A stretch of DNA of 64,000 nucleotides from an uncultured Bacteroidales bacterium (GTDB lineage Bacteria; Bacteroidota; Bacteroidia; Bacteroidales; F082), in NCBI GenBank assembly GCA_905234275.1, contig CAJOHD010000010.1, positions 20,138 through 84,137 on the forward strand, in the 5' to 3' direction. The position numbers were made by a program, and so were the translations under genes. Under the pieces are notes generated by a model. That model ran no database searches, was not told the DNA's origin, and saw only the letters and a list, made by a program, of their open reading frames with translations. Shown in pieces: positions 18,678 to 29,600 of the stretch (position 1 is its first letter; every line of letters starts with the position of its first letter).

Positions 18678-20081
18678 CTACACTTTAAAAGTCTCTCCCG
18701 GTTCCGGAATCACTATATCCTTAAACCCGTTGTTTTTCTTGAGATACGCAGCATATTTCTCCTGCACATTCTTCTCTCCATGCACGATAAACACCTTCTT
18801 CAACTTATCAGGATTCTGGCATTTCAGATATTCCGCCATCTCGCTGTAGTCGCCGTGACCACTGAATGCGTCTATATCGTAAACCTCAGCATTTACATGA
18901 TGAGGCATGCCAAAGATAGAGATGTCCTTCTCCCCTGCCACGATGCGGGCTCCAAGTGTAGTCGGCGCACAGTATCCCACCGAAAGCACCGAGTTCTTCG
19001 GGTTGTCGATGTTGTTCGCCAAATGATGCTTCACTCGTCCAGCCTCCATCATGCCCGATGCCGAGATGATGATGCACGGCTCCTTGGTCTCGTTCAACGC
19101 TTTGCTTCTTTCTACACTGGTGATGTAATGCAGACTGTTGAATCCAAACGGGTCGTCGTCGGTTTCCAACACCTTAGCCACATCTTTGTTGAACTGTTCG
19201 AGGTGCAATCTGAAGATCAGTGTAGCATTGGTAGCCAGCGGACTATCGACATAAACCGGGATCTTCGGTAACTTACCCTCATTATAGAAGTTGTTCAGAA
19301 TATACACTATCTCCTGCGTTCTTCCAATGGCAAACGAAGGTATAATCAACTTGCCTTTCTTCTCGACGCAGGTGTGCTTGATAATCTCCAAAAGCTTATC
19401 TTCTGCTCCTTCTTTCTTCTCGTGAAGCCTATCGCCGTAGGTACTCTCCGTGATAAGATAATTGCATTGCGGGAACGCGTTCGGAGCCTTGAGCAGATAG
19501 CTGTTGTAACGTCCGATATCGCCCGTGTATCCTATCTGTGTGATATGTCCGTTTTCGTCAATTCTGATGGTGGCACAGGCACTGCCGAGCATATGACCGG
19601 TGTTGTAAAACTTTACGCTGATGTTGTTGTCGATGTAAAAACGACGGTTCACATCAGTGGTGATGAACAGCTCCATACACGCACGAGCGTCTTTCTCCGT
19701 GTAAATCGGCTCCACACGTTTCAAGCCTTGACGCGAACGTTTTTTGTTAAACCAATGGGTATCATTCTCTTGTATGAAACCGCTATCTGGAAGCATTATA
19801 GAGCACAGCTCGCGAGTCGCCGGAGTGCATATCACCGAACCACGGAATCCTTTCTTATAGAAATAAGGTATCAGTCCCGAATGGTCGATATGCGCATGAG
19901 TCAAAATGATACAGTCAATTTCCGATGGCTCAACCATAGTGTTGCGGTTCATGGCATCGGTCTCCAAGCCTTTACCCTGAAACATTCCGCAATCCAACAG
20001 AATTTTCTTGCCTTTTTCGGTGACTATCAAATGCTTACTGCCTGTCACCTCACGCGCTGCGCCTATAAACTTGATTTTCAT
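18678..20081 (-). CDS. MBL-fold / beta-CASP RNA hydrolase family protein
   Basis: This 467-aa protein has the metallo-beta-lactamase metal motif THAHIDHSG (H62, H64, D66, H67), the further histidine GHMLGSA, and a beta-CASP region with PSFAIGRTQE and a C-terminal RMMBL part (FSGHGDYSEM, then KVFIVHGEK). This is the layout of CPSF73/YSH1-like bacterial RNA endo- or exonucleases, with two zinc ions at the active site. The RNA target is unknown. Its ATG shares one base with the stop codon of the upstream C25 protease gene (TAATG), so it is translationally coupled to it, an unexpected pairing of a cytoplasmic nuclease with a secreted protease. Confidence 0.88.
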   Translation of the reverse strand: MKIKFIGAAREVTGSKHLIVTEKGKKILLDCGMFQGKGLETDAMNRNTMVEPSEIDCIILTHAHIDHSGLIPYFYKKGFRGSVICTPATRELCSIMLPDSGFIQENDTHWFNKKRSRQGLKRVEPIYTEKDARACMELFITTDVNRRFYIDNNISVKFYNTGHMLGSACATIRIDENGHITQIGYTGDIGRYNSYLLKAPNAFPQCNYLITESTYGDRLHEKKEGAEDKLLEIIKHTCVEKKGKLIIPSFAIGRTQEIVYILNNFYNEGKLPKIPVYVDSPLATNATLIFRLHLEQFNKDVAKVLETDDDPFGFNSLHYITSVERSKALNETKEPCIIISASGMMEAGRVKHHLANNIDNPKNSVLSVGYCAPTTLGARIVAGEKDISIFGMPHHVNAEVYDIDAFSGHGDYSEMAEYLKCQNPDKLKKVFIVHGEKNVQEKYAAYLKKNNGFKDIVIPEPGETFKV

Positions 20082-22906
20082 TATCTTAAAACATTGATTC
20101 TCTTTAACACATTGCCGTTTTCAGTCATGATATTTATGAGATACATTCCATTTTCAAACGTGCTCATATCAATCATAACCTCATCAGCATCAACATTTTG
20201 TGTCATCACAACCTGACCCATCATATTGACAACCGACACCTGTTGCATTGCCTCGGCTTTGATATTAACCATTCCTGAAGTCGGATTCGGGTATACCATG
20301 ACATTATTGGTTAAATCTTCGTTAACTTCAGTATAGTCAATAACTTCCACTTCAATCTGGACATAGTCCGACTCGCAGTCATTCTGATAGAAAGCTTTGA
20401 TTCTGTAGAAATACAGACCTGCTTCATCCACTGCGTCATCACATTCATAATGATTTATCGACGGAGTGTTGACAATTCGCTTAACTAACTTATAGTCAAG
20501 GTCATTATCGCTTCTATACACCTCAAATCTGTCGAGATCGTATTCATAATTGACTTTATCCCATGCCAGATGTGCACCAAACTCGCCTCCTTCATAATAG
20601 TTGCGACCCATAAAATGAGATGGTGTTGGGCAAGTCACAGGCTGCGGCTCGTTAACCGTCACCATCACGTCAGCCGAAGCGGTGCTTGTGCCGTCATCCA
20701 CCGTGACCATATAAACTATAATGCCAGTTTCCGTCGGAGTGGCTGTAGTTGTCGAAGCTGTCGGATCTGCCACCGTCTCGCTTGGAGTCCACTCGTAGGT
20801 GTAGTTTCCTGTTCCTCCTGAAGCATTTGCTGTCAGTGTCACCGACTCGCCAATCTCAATAGTCTCCGGCTCTGCAAAAGCGATAACCAGCAACGGGGTC
20901 ATGCCTCCGTCGGTGATTTCTATTGCCTTGGTGTATGTTTTCTTGTTGTATCCGAACACTGACAAAGTGGCCGTACCTGTTGTGTTTGGTGCTTCAAATG
21001 ATATCTCAGCGCTACCATTGACGATCTCAGCCGAGCCAAGGATTTCACCATTGAACGTCAAAGTTGCCAAAGCGCCGTCGCCATTCGTAGCATTAACCAC
21101 AAATGTTGTCTGTGTACGTGCCATGCTGTTGTCACACGAAACGCCCATATTTGCAGGGACAGCATTTCTCAGCGTCAATGTCGGGTCGCCAAACAAAATC
21201 CAGTTATTGTATGTTCCTTTGTTTGCATTCTGATTAGCTCCCAAATCCAAAACTCTCATGTTTCCATCGATTGAGACACCACCCATTGTGCGCTTGATGT
21301 TGTTACTTTTTGATTCCACAAGGATATCAATCATCTCGTCCTGACCGTACATCGGCGGCTGCCATGGCTGTGAGATATAAGAAAACATTCCACCGATAGC
21401 ACCTGTCGGGTTACCTGTGCTGTTGTTAGTGGCACGCATCCAAGCCTCAGCAAAACATGGTCCGCTATGGTCATATTTTCCATTAAGGCAAGCAACTGAA
21501 ATGATATATGGCAACTTGTAATCGTTAGTCAATGCATTGACATGTGAGTTGCTGTAGCTGAACACACCCCACAAAGTGATGTTTCCATGATTACAATAGT
21601 TGATAATGCTAACACCTTCATTGATATGCTGACTGACTGTTGTAGCATTTGCTGTAACACCTGTAACGCCCTGATAATCACGATGCACTTCGGTATAATT
21701 GTAATCTAACAAATCATCTCTGATAAGATCGATGTGCTGATAATCTGCCTCACCATAATGACCGCCGCCAGCACCTTCATTTTTGCTGACACCCTCTCCT
21801 ACTGTAAGCCAGGTTGCTGTCTCATCCAAATCACGTTCGTAATTCAACACCTTGTTGACATGATTTGTCACCTGATCAACAGTCTCGCAGCAGAAACGAC
21901 CCACAATCACCTCGTTGTAATAGTCGTTGCCAGCCAGCTGACCGTATTGCAAATCGCCATAGCCAGAATAATTCTGATTACCAGAGCCTGCCGAGATATA
22001 AACTCCAGGAATCTGCGCCACATCACCAACAAGCAAAATATCAGTTAAATTTGGATGTGAGGCATAATATGTAGCTAAATATGATTGAATTGCAGATGCT
22101 GTATTACCTGTCACACTTGTTCCGACCATGGTTGTCGGACGACCGATCTGCTTCTTCCAAGCCACAAAAGGTTCCATAGCCGTCATGAAAGCGTCATGGC
22201 AGATGATGAGCAGCTCACCGTTTTCCCCAATAGCGGTGTATCTATTCATCGACTCTGCGTAATTGATGTAACGGCTTTCGTAAATCTTGTTGAACTCAGG
22301 GTCAATACTGATTGATTTTGAACGATTTTCAACAATATTTCTATTATCGACACCGACTTTCACCATCTTCAAGGTGAAATGTGTATAAACTCTGAGTGTC
22401 TTAGTCACAGCATTATATAAATAAGGTGTGACGATCATATTCTGTCCTCTCACATCACGATGGATATAAGGTTCATCGAGCTTGGCGATCTCGTTCGGGA
22501 AGAATGCATCTTGCTGATACATAGCGCCATACGTATATGGCACATCATCAGGGTCGATGCTTCTTGGGAAGTCGCCCTTTGAAGGTGCCACCACGATGTT
22601 TTCATAGTCGACATATTGGGTATCGACAACCTCCACGCTCATCAAGGCATCGTCACCGATGATTGCCGGGATCACGAAGCTCGGCACATTAGGCTCACCT
22701 GCCTGTGCCAATTGCATCATCTTGTTGTTTGTGATAACAAAAGCGTCACCTTGCGGTGTCACGACGGCATTCTTAACGTAACCGTCAACATTGATTTCAA
22801 CTTTGATTTCATTTTCTGATGATGAAACCAGACGCTGATTCCATCCTTGTGCCATTGCAAATTGCAGGCAGATAAGGGTAATTGCTAATAAGAATAGTTT
22901 TCTCAT
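20081..22906 (-). CDS. Gingipain-family (C25) protease, RgpB-like, T9SS-secreted
   Basis: This 941-aa protein has a signal peptide (1-20), a C25 propeptide (about 21-220) and a caspase-like catalytic domain with the dyad H440 (NYCNHG) and C473 (VACLNGK). D388 (GEADYQH) aligns with Asp163 of P. gingivalis RgpB, the arginine-binding S1 residue, so Arg specificity is predicted. The GQDEM and FGDP motifs of RgpB are present. Then come an Ig-like domain, a PKD domain (about 680-765), an Fn3-like module, and a T9SS type A sorting domain (about 865-941, with VYPNPTSG). I start at the second ATG because a -7 box lies where the longer N-terminus would be encoded. It lacks the cleaved-adhesin domain of its two neighbours. 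Confidence 0.93.
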   Translation of the reverse strand: MRKLFLLAITLICLQFAMAQGWNQRLVSSSENEIKVEINVDGYVKNAVVTPQGDAFVITNNKMMQLAQAGEPNVPSFVIPAIIGDDALMSVEVVDTQYVDYENIVVAPSKGDFPRSIDPDDVPYTYGAMYQQDAFFPNEIAKLDEPYIHRDVRGQNMIVTPYLYNAVTKTLRVYTHFTLKMVKVGVDNRNIVENRSKSISIDPEFNKIYESRYINYAESMNRYTAIGENGELLIICHDAFMTAMEPFVAWKKQIGRPTTMVGTSVTGNTASAIQSYLATYYASHPNLTDILLVGDVAQIPGVYISAGSGNQNYSGYGDLQYGQLAGNDYYNEVIVGRFCCETVDQVTNHVNKVLNYERDLDETATWLTVGEGVSKNEGAGGGHYGEADYQHIDLIRDDLLDYNYTEVHRDYQGVTGVTANATTVSQHINEGVSIINYCNHGNITLWGVFSYSNSHVNALTNDYKLPYIISVACLNGKYDHSGPCFAEAWMRATNNSTGNPTGAIGGMFSYISQPWQPPMYGQDEMIDILVESKSNNIKRTMGGVSIDGNMRVLDLGANQNANKGTYNNWILFGDPTLTLRNAVPANMGVSCDNSMARTQTTFVVNATNGDGALATLTFNGEILGSAEIVNGSAEISFEAPNTTGTATLSVFGYNKKTYTKAIEITDGGMTPLLVIAFAEPETIEIGESVTLTANASGGTGNYTYEWTPSETVADPTASTTTATPTETGIIVYMVTVDDGTSTASADVMVTVNEPQPVTCPTPSHFMGRNYYEGGEFGAHLAWDKVNYEYDLDRFEVYRSDNDLDYKLVKRIVNTPSINHYECDDAVDEAGLYFYRIKAFYQNDCESDYVQIEVEVIDYTEVNEDLTNNVMVYPNPTSGMVNIKAEAMQQVSVVNMMGQVVMTQNVDADEVMIDMSTFENGMYLINIMTENGNVLKRINVLR

Positions 22907-22929
22907 GGTTATATGTATAATATTTTTTG

Positions 22930-22937
22930 CAAATATA
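22930..22937 (-). promoter_or_regulatory. Promoter -7 box of the RgpB-like protease gene
   Basis: TATATTTG on the minus strand, directly after the upstream terminator and 23 bp before the chosen start codon. Its position argues against the longer reading frame starting at 22942. Confidence 0.6.
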
Positions 22938-22940
22938 AAC

Positions 22941-22968
22941 AAAAAAAGGACGCCGACAACCGACGCCC
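22941..22968 (-). terminator. Terminator after the RgpA-like protease gene
   Basis: On the minus strand a 9-bp stem with G-U pairs (GGGCGTCGG with TCGGCGTCC, three-base loop) is followed by seven T. Confidence 0.75.
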
Positions 22969-22992
22969 TTTACTTTTTTTCAAAAATGTCGT

Positions 22993-25900
22993 TTACTTGA
23001 TGACGACTTTCTCAATCTGTGCGTTGCCATTGGCGATAACTTTCAAGAAGTAAACACCATTGTTCAAATCGCTCACGTTGAGTTCTGCATTGCCGTTAGC
23101 AACGCCGCTCATCACCATCTGACCGACACTGTTGATCAGCTGATACTCAAATGCTGCGTTAGCTTTGACGTTCAACACGCTTTCTGCTGGGTTAGGATAA
23201 ACTCCGAACACGACTTCGTTCTCTTCAACACCTGTGAAATCGACTGTAACGAATTCTGAAACAGGAGCTGACATTGAACCAGCTGCGTTGACAGCATACA
23301 CTGAATATTTGTATGTGCCGCTCTCATTGACAACATCGTTGAATGCTGTCTCTGTAACAGTACCGATATTCTCACCGTTACGTTTCACAACGTATGATGT
23401 AGCATCAGCTGATGCTGTCCATGTCAATGCCACATCGTGTCCGTCAACTGATGCCACGAGGTCTGTAGCTGGATCGATGAATGTGAGGACATTTGTTGGT
23501 GGGAACAAGATATCGTCAATCCATGCGCAGTCTGAACCACTGTTCACTGAGCTGTCTTTGTGATACTCCCACTTGAATGTGTGCTGACCCACTGTCACAG
23601 GCTGTGAGAACTGTGTCCAGTCAACTGTACCTGACCATTCACCTTTCTGTTGGTTGTCCATGTAGAAACGAAGTTTATCATAGTTTTGCTCTGATGAAAC
23701 TTTATACATGAATGTCAAGTTACCAGCTGCCACGACATTGACTGTCAATGTAGCACTATAATCTGAGTTAGACTGACCTTCGTTCATTGATTTTGCGCAC
23801 TTTGTACCCTTGACACCGCCGCTGACGATTGTCCATGAGTTTGTCTGGCTGAATGTCCAATCATTGCTGAATGTACCTGACTCAAAGTCTTCCATGATAG
23901 CGCCATAGCTCAACACGAAGATGTCTGAAATATCGAAGAGACCTGTTGTGAAGTCGTAAGCAACCTCAAAAGTTGTACCTGGCTCAACGCTTGAATCAAC
24001 AGTGTAATTCACTGACAATGGAAGTGATTGACCTGCCTCAACAACATCTTCAGCAACCAAAACTTCTGGATCAAACACGAGTTCTGGTGAGCAGCTTGTC
24101 ATAGTCAATTGTCCGCCGACGAATGGTGCTGAACCGGTATTCTTGAATGAGAATGCCACTGCATTGTCTTCTACATTCATAGCCTCCAAAACAACAACCG
24201 GAGCGTGGAGGTTCACCATAATCTTGCCAGTCCAAGTATCTGAACCGCTAGTCATTGTGACGTCAATCTGAGCCATTGCTCCATCAGGAACGTTTTCTGC
24301 GACTGCAAACTGGAAGCCTTCAACTGTTGCTGTTGCGCCAGCTGCGAGTGATGCGACTGTACCTGTTGCTGAAGTGATTGTGAGATAATCGCTCTCTGTT
24401 GAAAGTGCGACAGCAACATTGCTTGTTGTCTCAACACCAACGTTCTTCACCTCAACACTCATGTCGATTGTCTCGCCATAGTTAGCTGGAGCGCTCATTT
24501 GATAATCATTAACAGTGACGTAGGCGCCTTCTGCAGGAACAACCTCGATTGTGCCAATGTATGTCTCCTTGTTAAATCCAACGATAACGAGGTCTGCATC
24601 GCCGACATTTGACAAAGCTGGGAACTGCATTGTGCACTGACCATTGACGACTCTTTCTGAAGCAAGAATCTCACCGTTCAATGATAATGTTGCAATTGCG
24701 TAATCAGCGTCAACTGTAAGTTCAAGTTCTGTCATACCGAGCATCAACACTGATGGTGATGCTGTAACGTTCATTGCTGTAGGGATGTCTGTTCTGAACA
24801 CTGCTGATGGATCACCGAAGAGAAGCCATGTGTTGAATGTCTGATATGAATCGCCTGGAGCCATATCGAGGACGTACATACTTCCGTTCAATGAAGCGCC
24901 ACCGATTGTGTGGTTGAATGGCTCGTTCTCGTGTCCTGTACGTCTGCACAAGATGTCAACCATCTCATCCTGACCGTACATTGGTGGAATCCAAGGCTGT
25001 GAAACGAATGAGAACATACCTGCGACAGCACCTGTAGGAGCGCCGTTGTGGTTAGCGCGGAGCCATGATTCTGCGAAGCATGTGCCGACGTCGAACTTAC
25101 CATTCAAGCAAGCCACTGACCAAACAACAGGAAGTTTATAATCGTTGGTCAAAGCTGCCACGTTGCTGGTGCTGTAGTTAGCAACACCCCATGAAGTCTC
25201 TGAACCGTGGTTGCAGTAGTTGATGATGCTGATACCTTCATTGGTTGTACCGCTGATGGTTGCAACGCTTGCGTCACCGCCTGAACCGCCGTGATGCTCT
25301 GTAACTACACCGTATGTGTATTCAAGGAGTTTGGTGCGGATATTGTCGATGTGCTGGTAGTCATCCTCACCGTAGTGACCGCTACCTGCGCCATAGTAGC
25401 CGATACCCATACCTCTGTTACCCCATTCAACACCTGCCTGAACGTCACGCTCGTAGTAGATGGTCTTGAGAACCTGTAAGTCAGCGTCAGCAGAACTATT
25501 AACTGAGAAACGACCGACTAAAACCTCGAGGTAGTCATCATTACCTTCAAGCTTGCCGAGATAGTTGTCTGAATAGCATGTACCACCTGAACCTGAACCG
25601 TAGTTCTTAGGTGTGATATCATTGTATTCACCAACGAGAAGGACGAACTCAAGGTTATGTGAAGCATCGTTGTAGAAGTTCTGGACATAAGTCTTGATGC
25701 TTTCGATGTTGTTACCACCGGCTGTTGACACGCTCACCAATGTGGTTGGACGGCCAGACTTGTTCTTCCATTCAACCAATGGCTGCAAATTGCTCATGTA
25801 CTGATCCGCGCAGATGATAAGCAACTCGCCATAGTCTTCATCGAAAGTGTATGTCTTGCTTGTCTCATTGAAGTTGATGAAACGCTGACCATACATAGCT

Positions 25901-26556
25901 TTCTGTTCCGGATCAACCTTGATGTTGTTGCTTCTGCGGGCCATCTTCTGGTTCACTCCATTATCGCTAACCTTTGTCATAGCGATTGTCATGCTTGTGT
26001 AAACACGCAATGTCTTTGTTGCAGGGTTGTAAGCAAATGGACGAACCACGATGTTCTGACCACGGAAGTCTCTGATGATGTAAGGAGCATCGAGAGTGGT
26101 CTGCACTGCTGGCCAGAATGCATTCTGTGAATACATCTCACCGTAGGTGTAAGGAACATCGTCAGGATTGATCTGACGGCTGATGTTACCCTTTGAAGGA
26201 GCAATCTCAATGTTCTCATAATCAACGAATGTTGAGTTTACAACTGTCACATTCATCTCTGCCATATCGCCAATCATAACAGGGATGACAGCGTATGGAA
26301 GCTGTGGAGCACCTGCTTCAAGCTCAAAGGCCATACCGTCAACTGAAACGACAGCCTGCTTGCCGTTAGGTGTTGTAACGTTTGTTGTGTAGAAACCGTC
26401 AAGATTTACATTGATGACAGTCTCATTCTCTGTTGAAGAGACCAAAGTCTTCTTCATCTTTGTTGGGGAATCACTTGTGATCCCGTTCCATTCCTGTGCA
26501 AATCCGATAAACGAGAACAACAGGAACAAAGCTGTTAGTACTAATGATTTTCTCAT
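22993..26556 (-). CDS. Gingipain-family (C25) protease, RgpA-like, with adhesin domain
   Basis: This 1187-aa protein has a signal peptide (1-21), C25 propeptide (to about 230), and a catalytic domain with H450 (NYCNHGSETSWG) and C483 (VACLNGKFD). D399 (GEDDYQH) is at the position of RgpB Asp163, predicting Arg specificity. The Ig-like domain after the catalytic core (about 590-675) is followed by a CARDB-like module (about 690-785), a cleaved-adhesin/MAM-like domain (about 888-1010, with DNQQKGEWSG), Fn3 (about 1015-1105) and a T9SS sorting domain (VYPNPAES). Residues about 690-1187 are closely related to the same region of the upstream Kgp-like protease. It has its own promoter and terminator. 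Confidence 0.93.
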   Translation of the reverse strand: MRKSLVLTALFLLFSFIGFAQEWNGITSDSPTKMKKTLVSSTENETVINVNLDGFYTTNVTTPNGKQAVVSVDGMAFELEAGAPQLPYAVIPVMIGDMAEMNVTVVNSTFVDYENIEIAPSKGNISRQINPDDVPYTYGEMYSQNAFWPAVQTTLDAPYIIRDFRGQNIVVRPFAYNPATKTLRVYTSMTIAMTKVSDNGVNQKMARRSNNIKVDPEQKAMYGQRFINFNETSKTYTFDEDYGELLIICADQYMSNLQPLVEWKNKSGRPTTLVSVSTAGGNNIESIKTYVQNFYNDASHNLEFVLLVGEYNDITPKNYGSGSGGTCYSDNYLGKLEGNDDYLEVLVGRFSVNSSADADLQVLKTIYYERDVQAGVEWGNRGMGIGYYGAGSGHYGEDDYQHIDNIRTKLLEYTYGVVTEHHGGSGGDASVATISGTTNEGISIINYCNHGSETSWGVANYSTSNVAALTNDYKLPVVWSVACLNGKFDVGTCFAESWLRANHNGAPTGAVAGMFSFVSQPWIPPMYGQDEMVDILCRRTGHENEPFNHTIGGASLNGSMYVLDMAPGDSYQTFNTWLLFGDPSAVFRTDIPTAMNVTASPSVLMLGMTELELTVDADYAIATLSLNGEILASERVVNGQCTMQFPALSNVGDADLVIVGFNKETYIGTIEVVPAEGAYVTVNDYQMSAPANYGETIDMSVEVKNVGVETTSNVAVALSTESDYLTITSATGTVASLAAGATATVEGFQFAVAENVPDGAMAQIDVTMTSGSDTWTGKIMVNLHAPVVVLEAMNVEDNAVAFSFKNTGSAPFVGGQLTMTSCSPELVFDPEVLVAEDVVEAGQSLPLSVNYTVDSSVEPGTTFEVAYDFTTGLFDISDIFVLSYGAIMEDFESGTFSNDWTFSQTNSWTIVSGGVKGTKCAKSMNEGQSNSDYSATLTVNVVAAGNLTFMYKVSSEQNYDKLRFYMDNQQKGEWSGTVDWTQFSQPVTVGQHTFKWEYHKDSSVNSGSDCAWIDDILFPPTNVLTFIDPATDLVASVDGHDVALTWTASADATSYVVKRNGENIGTVTETAFNDVVNESGTYKYSVYAVNAAGSMSAPVSEFVTVDFTGVEENEVVFGVYPNPAESVLNVKANAAFEYQLINSVGQMVMSGVANGNAELNVSDLNNGVYFLKVIANGNAQIEKVVIK

Positions 26557-26617
26557 AATTTATAAAATGGTTTGATAAATAATTTATTTCTTTTAAACCT
26601 TTATAATTAATAGCTTG

Positions 26618-26625
26618 CAAAGATA
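26618..26625 (-). promoter_or_regulatory. Promoter -7 box of the RgpA-like protease gene
   Basis: TATCTTTG on the minus strand, 61 bp before the start codon and directly following the upstream gene's terminator. Confidence 0.6.
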
Positions 26626-26658
26626 TAAAAAAAAAGGATGCCGTAAACCGACATCCTT
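26625..26658 (-). terminator. Terminator after the Kgp-like protease gene
   Basis: A 10-bp stem with a five-base loop (26634-26658, arms AAGGATG...) is followed on the minus strand by nine T. Confidence 0.85.
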
Positions 26659-26678
26659 AAATATTTTTTTGAAAAAGT

Positions 26679-29600
26679 TTACTTAACAGTGATCTTTCTT
26701 ACGATAACATCACCGTCAGCAATGATTCTCAAGAAGTAAACACCATTGAGTTCGCTCACGTTGACAGCTGTTCTGCCGTTGGCGTTGCCGCTCATAACGA
26801 CCTGACCGAGGCTGTTGACGATCTGATACTCATAGTTGTTTGCATTTGTAACGACATTCAAAACACCAGTTGCAGGGTTTGGATATACAGTAACGTTAAG
26901 CTCTGTAGTCTCGATGACGCCTGTGAAGTCAACTGTCACCATCACTGAAACAGGAGCTGACATTGAACCGTTGGCGTTCATTGCATACACTGAATATTTG
27001 TATGTGCCACTCTCTGTGAGAACGTCGCTGAAAGATGTCTCAGTTACATTACCGAGATTCTCACCGTCGCGTTTTACAACGTATGAAGCTGCATCAGCTG
27101 AAGCAACCCATGTCAAAGCCACATCGTGACCATCAACAGCTGCCTCAAGGTCTGTAGCTGGATCAATGAATGCGATAACGTTGGTTGGAGGGAACACGAT
27201 GTTGTCGATCTTAGCGCAGTCGTCACCGCTGCTCACTGAGCTGTCTTTGTGGTACTCCCACTTGAATGTGTGCTGACCAGTTGTCACAGGCTGTGTGAAC
27301 TCTGTCCATGCAACTGAACCTGACCACTCGCCCTTCTGCTGGTTATCCATGTAGAAGCGAAGTTTGTCGTAGTTGCTTTCTGATGACACAGTGTAATTGA
27401 ATGTAAGATTACCTGCTGCGAGGACGTTCACTGTAAGTGTTGCTGAATAGTCTGTGCTGTGGAGACCTTCGTTCATTGACTTAGCGCATTTGCCTCTTCC
27501 GCCATCAACGATTGTCCAAGCATTTGGCTGGCTGAATGTCCAATCTGGACCAAACACACCTGATTCAAAGTCTTCCTGGATTGAACCGTATGTCAAGACA
27601 AAGATGTCTTCGAGGTTAAATTCACCTGTTGTGAATTCGTAAGCGACCTCAAATGTTGTACCAAGTTCAACTGACTCGTCAACTGAGTAGTTCACTAAAA
27701 TCTCGATTGATTCACCACCTTCGACGACTTCGGTTAGTGTAACCACATCAGGATCAAACACGAGGTCTGGTGAGCAGCTTGTGAGAGCCAAAATACCACC
27801 ATAGAATGGGGCTGTACCTGTATTTGCGAATGTGAATGCAACTTCTGTCTCGCTTGCAACGACGCTTTCAAATTCAACGACTGGAGCGTGGAGTGTGATG
27901 TTGATATTGGTCTCCCATGTGTCTGTTCCGTCTGTCACTGAAAGTGCGAACTGTGCCTTGGTCTTGTCAGGAACGTTAGCTGCAACTTCAAACTGGTAAC
28001 CACCAATTGTAGCGGTTGCCTCTGGATTCAAAGCTGCTGTATTGCCTGTACCATTGAGAATCTCAACATATTCGTTCTCTGTTGTGAGTGTTGCTGTAAG
28101 AGCACCTGATGCCAGTGTACCAACGTTCTTCAAAGTGATGAGCATAGTAACTGTCTCGCCATAGTTAGCTTGACCACCGCTCAATTCGTATGAGTCAAGA
28201 GCTACGTATGCGCCTGTCATTGCTGCACATGGAACTTCAGCAACATAAGGCTGACGCTGTGGATGTGTCACAACGATCTTAGCGTTACCGCCTGATGTGA
28301 TAGGAGTGATCTGGATGTCGGCTGTACCTTCTTCACCGATTTCGCCAGCGCCATAGAGGACACCGTCTTTTGAAATACCAACGTATGAACCTGGATCAGC
28401 TGAAACTGTGTAGAAGTCCATTCCGATAGGAAGTGTTGGCATGTGTGAAACTGTGTTCTCGATAGGATTTGTGTGGAATGGGCAGATAGTACCATCACCG
28501 AGGACGTGGTATGACTCCCAGTAGTACTGGTCGCTCACACTACCCTGATAACCGTTAGCGTGACCGTAAGCAACTGCGACGTTACCAACGAATGGGATAG
28601 CTGAAACGCTGTTGAAGTCATCGCGGAATGTTGCGTCATAAACACCCATAGTTGTCGACTCGATTGGAGGCATCTGGTTCATGACGTTTGTGCAGCCTAC
28701 TCCAAAGTAGTAGTCCTCATACCAGTATGAACTTGGGCATGAGCCGATGTATGCGTAAGCACCTTTGTTAGGAGCTGTAATCATAGCTTCACCCAAGCAC
28801 TTGGTTGAATAGCCCCAGTTAGCAGCCAAGCAGCAGTTACCCATTGCGAGGAAGTACTTGTCTGTGTTTGTCAATGAGTTAGCGTTGCTCACTGAGAATG
28901 ATGGGTCTGACCAGCTTGTCTCACCACCGTGAGCGGTGTAGTTCACGAAGTTGACACCTGTGTTCAAGCTTGCGTATGGGTTGTTGTATGGAGTCTGTAA
29001 GAACTCGTAAACATTAGCAAAACCATGAGTTGCATTGTAGTAGTAGTTTGTTGCATACTGAATGGTTGGCTTACCGATTCTTGGGTTCCATGTGCCATCC
29101 CAACCTGCAATGAGAAGAACATTGTCAAGATATGACGGATCTGGCATTGTGTACTGTTCATACATCATACCTTTGTCACGAGCTGCCTCAAATTCTGCAA
29201 CTGTTTCGCAGGTGAAACGGCTGTGGAACATATCTCCGAAATAGTCGTTTGCACCACCTGCCACTGCATAGTAATAAAGGTCGGTAACCTTCTGAGATGC
29301 AGCACCTGTCTGTGAAGCTGGAACTTGGCCTGTGTCACCAATGATGATGACGAATGTAGGAGCCTGACCTGCTGCAACACCTTCATTGTATTTGTTGGTG
29401 ATGAAAGTCTTGATAGCTGATGCTGATGTTCCGATTTCGTCTGTGTAGTTGACATCCATGTAGAAACCTTTTTCAGTCTTCCATGTGATCCATGGTTCCA
29501 TAGCTGTTTCGAACATACGGTTAGCAACAACCAAAACCTTTACTGGCACTGCCCAGAGGTCAGGGTGCTCATCGTAGATGTCGCGGATAGCTCTTTCGTT

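Noticed and set aside
22907..22942. Longer N-terminus of the RgpB-like protease starting at 22942
   Set aside because: A TATATTTG promoter box and the end of the upstream terminator lie inside this stretch, and the shorter form begins with a typical signal peptide.
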